From NCBI GenBank assembly GCA_914767715.1, contig OU612075.1, positions 10,104,001 to 10,168,000 of the forward strand: a stretch of 64,000 bases of DNA, in the 5' to 3' direction. The notes beneath the pieces were generated by a model. The model was given only the letters and a program-made list of their open reading frames with translations. It had not been told where the DNA came from and searched no databases. The position numbers were made by a program, and so were the translations under genes. Source of the stretch: Membranipora membranacea (lineage: Eukaryota; Bryozoa; Gymnolaemata; Cheilostomatida; Membraniporidae). The number at the start of each line of letters is the position of its first letter. Position 1 is the stretch's first letter. This document shows positions 59,501 to 64,000 of this stretch, piece after piece.

Positions 59501-62500
59501 CTGCACCCAAACCAATCCAGTTGCTCTTATCAGTATCAATATTCAATGTAGCTAACTCACTGACTAGCTAGTTAGTTAGCTAACTAGCTAGACTAACAAA
59601 TGAACAAAGTAATCAACTAAAAGATATGCCACACCGAGAATAGACAACCCAATATGAATGCCAATTATAGATCTGCAATGCACCTCGACAGTCAACACCA
59701 TGTGATTTGATCCCATTAGACCTACGTGATAAATGTCATATGACTTTTGGCATATCCTCATGCATTTCTGTGACATGTATTGACAACATATTGTTTAGGA
59801 AATGGTTTTCACTTGAATGATGTAAATTTAGAAAATTCACCAAGCAATAGCATAAGTTGCTCCATTTAGTTTGATCATAAGATCTAATCTAATGTTACAG
59901 CTGCTGGCTGGTTTTCCACAACTAGTGCCTTTTCTTCTACACATTACCCACTAGTCTGAGCCCCCCCCCCTCTGCCCCCCCCCCTCCACTCTGTCTACCC
60001 ACTTATATCTAATAGGCTAATTGTTGGCCATAATTACCATCGGTTTCGACTTGTTCAACATCATCTAGTTGGGGTAATTGTACGATCTCAGGTGGGTCGA
60101 TACTCTGCTCTGCCTCTCGTCGTACTGAGTTCAGTCTCCTAGCTTCATCTCTCGAATTCAGAATGGATGCTATCAGTGGTTCAGTGAAGAGAAAATCTTG
60201 ACCTCCATACTAAAATGTAATATGAAGAGACCTTCTGGTAAAAGAAAATACAGGAGTGCAAATTTTAGGTGGTACTAGGTGGCTCAGTTCATGAAAGCTC
60301 CGTTCCTTTAGCATGCAAATGTTGATTCATTCATTTTTTTAACTCACATCTAAAGGTGTCTCAGGACCTAGCAGTTCAGTTTTGGTACTTGAGATTAAAA
60401 GGCTGTTGGGAATCTTAAGATCTAGTCTGGTATGGTCGTTTGAAGGCATCCGCTGAGATGACATTCAGCCCCTCGACTGCATTAAGCAACCGAATGTTAA
60501 TAATATTGACTATACACAGCAACAGTAGTTGTCGCTGTGGGACTAACTGACATTCTTATATTACGTAAATCAGCATATTCCACAGCCTTATCGAGCAAAT
60601 ATTAGACAAAACAATTTAATGGAATATTCTATGAAGGTCAGTAGATAGTATGGCGTGATGATGACAAATCGGGTTTCCCAAAAAGTATTACCATAAACTC
60701 AACATGAGTTTTAAAAACCAGAAGCGTTAGACGGACAAAAAAAATGTCTTAGCCTTAGCCTTAGCTCACGTGTCCGACATGATACTAAGATAAGTTGTAT
60801 AACACACCTCCCATGAACACACAGTGTCAGCAGGGAGTGTGTCAGATATGCAATCCTTATTAGGAGTTGCCTGCCCCCTGATCACATGCTACTGACAAAA
60901 GTGTTACCAGAAGTGTAGTGACAGTGCCCAATGACATCAGAGCACCTCTTCAAAAAAATCAGAAACCAGATACTCCTAACAGTATCCCAAGGGCACACCT
61001 TAATATAAATAGTGCTAACCCATAAAGTAAGTTGGAATACCTTGATGTTATCGATGAGAGCATTTTTAACTTCGTCTCTTGAATATTTAGGATACAGAGC
61101 AAAGACAGCTTGAGCAACATTACTGTCCATCCTTGGTCTTATCATTCGGGTGGTAACGACCTACAATAATAATAAAAAACAAGACTTGTTAGCGAGAAGT
61201 ATTAAATTTTTATTAGGCGTTTATTAGCTGCGGAACTCTCCACTCGCAAAGGGTTGAGCCTTGATATCAGCAACTCTTGAATACATCCTTCATGCTATGA
61301 GAGCTCTAGGTCAAGAAGACATATTATGACAAATAGAGGAAGTCTCCTGTTATAAAAGTCACCGAGTAAGGACATACTTGCTCTGTACTATAATGATCCT
61401 GGATATGTTTCAACAGTATTATTGCAGTATACCATGCTTACTAATCAAAAAGGATTGGTCATAAACAGGATAGAGAGAGAGAGTCACATCCACCATTAAT
61501 GAGCAAAAAATAAGCCTAGCTGTCATTGCATACATATTTTAGTATTACATTCTTTCCTCTCACTCCGTCAACAAAAGACCAGATATTTGGCAGTGAAATT
61601 TACAAGCACAATCAGAGAAAAAGTACATTCCACATGCCAATCTACAGTTTTCCCTTCTTACATGTGGGAAAAAACTGTTGCCTAATTATAATAATAATAA
61701 TAATAATATGGAAAAAAAGTACATCGGCAGAGTAGTGTTGGTTATGTTACTCACATTTATGACTGCCTCGCGTCCTCTCTGCTGGAAAGCTCCGTGCTCT
61801 TCTATAGCATTATCAACAAATTCCTGGCCCTTTTCCCGCAGTAATAGCTGACAATGTGGAGACATACGGGCATGTCGTATCCATACATTCTCTGTCTCAC
61901 TCCATTTAGACATCTTAATACCACATGAGAAGCAAACACACTCATCTTTGTTTCCTATTAAGAATAGCATGTAGGAGTTACATGAAAAATTTTATATGAT
62001 ACCTGTTTTCCTATTTCTTACATATCTAGGCTTGGGAAAATCAACTTACTACATCCTCAAAATTAGGGTCGTCTGCTAGAACAGAATTTAATGCGATTGG
62101 CTTACAGATAAGAGAGGGTACAAGCAAGTGGATGATTACAATTCCACAGTGATCGCAGACGATAATAAAAAGAGAAATTTTCCCACCAGATAACTCTTAT
62201 TGCAATATACTCTTAACATCACGCAGATAAATACATTGCACTTCCGTTGATAAGTTAGACAAAGAAATGACAGGCCCTACAGGTGTGCCATTTCAAGAGT
62301 GTTCTGTACAAATATATTTTGATATATGCGTTTCAAAACGAATTCAGTTTTTTAGCGTTTGTTCTTTGTCTCGTTCAACGGTCTTTGTTGTTGCTTGAAA
62401 GCAAGGAGTTGGACCTTGAATGTACATTATCAAAAAGATCTGTTATCTCTCCTTCAGTTTAACATATACACATATCGCCATCACAGAAGTCTAGGTTGTG

Positions 62501-64000
62501 CAATGGTGATAAAAAAATTGGCTCTTTTATGCTCATAGTTGTTATGGTTGGCTTTGATATTCAACTGGTCTCTATAGAAATCAGTCTTTAGCCGCCCCCC
62601 CCCCCCTGCCTACTCTGGCGCAGCCTACCTGAATAAAACAGCATACATTCAACCATCTCAGCAGCTAATTTTTTGTTTTCGACAGGCCAAGTCAGGAAAG
62701 AATCCTCTCTTCTTGTAGGGACTGCAAACCCTGGATGGGCGGAAGAGTCAGTGATAATACCGAGGGCCTGACTCATATTCTGTGCGCTAGTCGTTGGCAT
62801 GGCTAGATCGGTCAGAGTGTCAGGGATATTCGTGGCTAGTAGTGATCCTACAAAACACCAGCAATACTTATTGTATATTTGAAATACTGAAAAATATTCC
62901 GATATCCACGTCAGCCTTTGGAACTTTATCATTCGGTTTACAGCCAGCCAAGATCAAATCATGGTATGCTATACATAGCACAAACTAAATTCTCTAGTCA
63001 TGGGTATTTGAGTGGGTCGGAAAGTTGCTTCTATCAGAATAAAAATGCTTCTAATGAGGTTAGTAACAAGCACGCCATACTTTCAATTAATAGTAAAAGG
63101 CTATCAGACTTCTATAATAATACACAGCAGGAGCATCAATAACTGAGGTGGATACCTTGAACAAGGGGGCAGGGAGGATGCTTGTGGATGTGGGTTTTTA
63201 GCGGATCCATCTCAGCTGTCCAATCGGATATCTTCACTTTGCAAAAGACACATTGGACTTCATCTCCTGAACCTAAAAAAAAAGGTATCAGACCATAAAT
63301 ATATAGCCGATAACACAATGAATGACATTCCATCCTATCCAATGGATTTGGCTTGTTATGTAATCAAAACACAATACAATAACATTAGGATCAGAACAAA
63401 TTCGGTTTGTGAATGGGGAACAACCTATTGAAATTGAAATTGAATAGCTTAATTGTTTCCATGTGCCGAGAGAAAGGGCTAAAATCGCCTATATGCGCAT
63501 TTGTACGGAGCATGGAAACATAGTGCTCAGGCTAGGAAAACCAAACATGACTCTTTGGAAAATCCCAAATAGTTCAATAGCACGCAGTAAGGTATTTGCA
63601 CAGGGGGTACCTGCTATAGTTATAAACATCAGCCTCTCATTCGTCTCACAAAATACCGAGGTTTGGTTATTATTGGTTGAAAGTTGACACGTGATATGCA
63701 ATACAAACGAAGGGCACTTAAACTAGCATTGCATCCAACTTAGTTTTGGTTAGCTCGTTTTGTTGTTAGGTTTTAGCTTGTAGACATAATGGATTGTGAA
63801 AGGCTCAAAGCCCAACCAATGACACAGACCAGCAAGTTATTAGGATATACCATAGCAACATACAATAACATATAGAGGAGATAGTATATGGGCATAGAAT
63901 TCAAGCATAATGCATGACGCACCCGTATATTGGAAGCCAACTGCGGCAAGTTTTCGGGCAGCAACTATATCTTCTTTAGGCCAATTCGCAAATGAAGATA
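47558..64000 (-). CDS. Inhibitor-of-apoptosis protein (BIR-BIR-UBA-RING), 5' end off right edge
   Basis: Exons (minus, 5' to 3'): >64000-63923, 63272-63156, 62847-62629, 61954-61755, 61160-61041, 60209-60038, 49906-49730, 48129-48018, 47652-47558. The first BIR has FANWP, then CVFCKVKISDW, H and C in the spacing C-x2-C-x16-H-x6-C. The second has DSFLTWP, then CFSCGIKMSKW, RHARMSPHC with the same spacing. A UBA-like three-helix segment follows (DSNVAQAVFALYPKY to FTEPLIASIL), then an acidic/proline-rich linker (EPAPVDPVPAGGDD). The C-terminal RING reads CKICLDQLVGIIFLPCGH, CCVSCAPAMVTCPLC. This is the XIAP/BIRC2-like layout: caspase or IBM-peptide binding by BIRs and E3 ubiquitin ligase activity by RING. 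Phases fit throughout except between 49,730 and 48,129, where a small exon or other donor is missing from my model. Confidence 0.92.
50172..50318 (-). repeat. 3' LTR, 147 bp
   Basis: Begins TGTTGTATTATCCC and ends GCATAGTTCA on the minus strand. It carries an AATAAA (in CAAATAAAGTC) on the minus strand, a likely polyadenylation signal of the element. Confidence 0.85.
50341..50753. mobile_element. 413-bp MITE with about 85-bp terminal inverted repeats, TA duplication
   Basis: The ends start CCGTGGCCCAGAAAGCCGG and mirror each other for about 85 bp; TA flanks both sides (50,339-50,340, 50,754-50,755). The centre is an array of AAAAGTTTGATGCAGAAC-like units. It sits about 20 bp inside the 3' LTR of the gypsy element, so it inserted after that element. 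Confidence 0.9.
50875..53165 (-). mobile_element. Non-LTR retrotransposon, 5'-truncated and internally deleted
   Basis: On the minus strand it runs from endonuclease to C-terminus: ISAYAPTLTN, LILIGDFNARIGSD and HPRSKHWHLLD, then a linker (52,746-52,114). The RT N-terminal part has KAPGRDGIPSEVW and WKDASIVPLFKKGDRKD, then GFRSGRSTI. That is joined at once to SDSALVAHDSDDIQ and LVDRFADAARMF, so the palm with its catalytic aspartates is gone. The C-terminal part is 51,627-50,926 (LLYGAETWT, RWLGHVERMDHNRLPRQLLY). The 3' end is an ATG/TGA-type triplet tail at 50,879-50,896. Such tails and the endonuclease type suggest an RTE-like or related clade, but the clade is not certain. Nested inside the gypsy element. 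Confidence 0.9.
53284..53523. repeat. 40-bp minisatellite, six units
   Basis: Units of 40 bp, each with CATTCTGGACATTACAGAGG and TTCCTCTATTGTTGCGCT, start at 53,284 and every 40 bp after. The left-most unit in coordinates is the most diverged; the last unit contains the integrase stop codon. Confidence 0.95.
53511..54560 (-). pseudogene. Integrase region of the LTR element with in-frame stops
   Basis: The HHCC zinc region is visible (HRGHLGITKCQARARGSLWW), with a TGA where the first Cys of the CxxC pair would stand. The core reads DNGPQYSSEEFAKFF and SPKYARGNGAAE, with a TGA just before AVETVKQ. The C-terminal half (54,014-53,511) is open: YLALLAYRSPPVLGLYSPAE, then GRKLRTT. The final stop lies in the last unit of the 40-bp minisatellite. 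Confidence 0.85.
54793..55962 (-). pseudogene. Reverse transcriptase and RNase H of the LTR element
   Basis: An open frame of 389 codons. RT motifs include VVVPKPGQKKVRICTDY, KIDANSGFFQIPL and the active-site box VIVHMDDELVYG, followed by FLGYVI. RNase H starts TTDPSRDGVGAVLSQ (DPS instead of the common DAS) and has ELEALAICWAMEKF and ETDHKAL. The frame ends in QYSVQHVPGA with a stop; in related elements it would continue to integrase without a break. Confidence 0.9.
55983..56553 (-). pseudogene. Retroviral-type protease region, frameshifted
   Basis: The frame shows KFKLDTGGSVECMW, with the aspartic-protease DTG (usually DTGA). It then shifts to another frame near 56,240-56,390, which carries the region leading into the reverse transcriptase. 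Described only; no repaired reading is given. Confidence 0.75.
56560..57300 (-). pseudogene. gag region of the LTR element, with zinc knuckles
   Basis: The frame 57,285-56,662 has a gag-like helical capsid region (RASDLAGEWRKWKMAFTDYL, VYLMKLAQSCDFG). It hits a TGA at about 56,662-56,664 and stays open beyond it. Cys/His knuckle sequence follows (RCEKCWNDH, KCPAYGQKCQKYNHFSRVC). One internal stop therefore separates capsid and nucleocapsid parts. Confidence 0.8.
57343..57360 (-). other. Primer-binding site of the LTR element
   Basis: TGGTGGCAGCTGGTTTCC starts immediately inside the 5' LTR, with the TGG expected to pair with a tRNA CCA end. The tRNA was not identified. Confidence 0.7.
57361..58100 (-). 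repeat. 5' LTR, 740 bp, containing a long foldback
   Basis: It matches the other LTR only at its two ends (about 40 bp and 29 bp). The middle holds about 670 bp, including the foldback at 57,611-57,955, and is not shared with the 147-bp partner. Confidence 0.85.
57611..57955. repeat. Long foldback, about 153-bp arms, 39-bp loop
   Basis: Arms at about 57,611-57,764 and 57,804-57,955 are near-perfect complements (for example CTTCATCGGTAAAGTCAGCT and its mirror). It lies within the 5' LTR of the gypsy element and would form a long hairpin if transcribed. Confidence 0.92.
58440..58971. mobile_element. Foldback/MITE element, about 100-bp arms, long flanking direct repeat
   Basis: The left arm (58,440-58,541) and right arm (58,866-58,969) mirror each other from TTTAAGTGCTCAAACGGTGC through CATTTCATTATCAACCACTT. 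Both sides carry AAGCAAGGTATAGTT in direct orientation (58,427 and 58,972), overlapping the left end by one or two bases. The roughly 325-bp centre is non-coding. Confidence 0.85.

Larger units (their letters stand above)
49907..60037 (-). other. 10.1-kb IAP intron filled with nested mobile elements
   Basis: The intron joins exons ending ETDG and starting VTEGAAGP in matching phase. It contains an LTR retrotransposon, itself holding other insertions, and a foldback element at 58,440-58,969. The remaining ends (49,907-50,166 and about 59,000-60,037) show C homopolymers near 59,960-59,990 and a CTAGCTAGTTAGTTAGCTAA palindrome near 59,563, but no genes. Confidence 0.85.

Noticed and set aside
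59945-59990. Long C homopolymers (also near 10,530, 33,560 and 62,590) as functional motifs
   Set aside because: Simple homopolymer runs, prone to sequencing error; no structure beyond composition.

Overview
This window is nuclear DNA from an animal. It is AT-rich, and its genes have many exons with GT-AG introns of about 100 bp to 10 kb. The gene content fits a ciliated invertebrate: an MRP-type ABC transporter, a FAM47E homologue, PACRGL, a Reeler-domain protein, a chitin-binding mucin-like protein and an IAP. Nothing in the sequence fixes the species or phylum. Gene models were built by hand from splice sites, reading-frame phase and recalled family motifs, without database searches.

Layout. 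(1) <1-14,794, minus: an ABCC/MRP4-like transporter, 17 exons in view, running off the left edge; the C-loop and H-loop of its first nucleotide-binding domain are degenerate. (2) 14,795-16,342: the region between two divergent genes, with a perfect 42-bp inverted repeat. (3) 16,343-21,876, plus: a complete 10-exon FAM47E-like gene (461 aa) with a pogo-like mobile element in intron 7. (4) 23,916-26,362, minus: complete 4-exon PACRGL (244 aa), with a copied piece of one exon in an intron. (5) 30,163-33,381, plus: complete 5-exon secreted or membrane-anchored Reeler protein (212 aa). (6) 36,965-41,503, minus: complete 3-exon secreted protein (218 aa) with a chitin-binding domain, Thr/Pro-rich linker and PAN/apple-like tail. 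(7) 43,862-44,514, plus: a two-exon coding segment interrupted by an in-frame TGA. (8) 47,558->64,000, minus: an inhibitor-of-apoptosis gene (two BIRs, UBA-like domain, acidic/proline-rich linker, RING), running off the right edge.

The 10-kb intron between the UBA and linker exons of the IAP gene holds a nested stack of insertions. A Ty3/gypsy-type LTR element (50,172-58,100) has a perfect 5-bp target duplication, GTTAT, with PBS and PPT next to its LTRs. Inside it lie a 413-bp inverted-repeat element, a 5'-truncated and internally deleted non-LTR retrotransposon, a 40-bp minisatellite and a long foldback. The coding parts of both retroelements are broken by stops and frameshifts.

Functionally, FAM47E and PACRGL suggest ciliated cells, but the loci need not work together. 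The clearest unusual points are the degenerate NBD1 of the transporter, a 16-bp minisatellite that runs into a splice donor, the partial exon copy in PACRGL, the dated-by-nesting insertions in the IAP intron, the TGA-interrupted gene, and several families of short foldback repeats.
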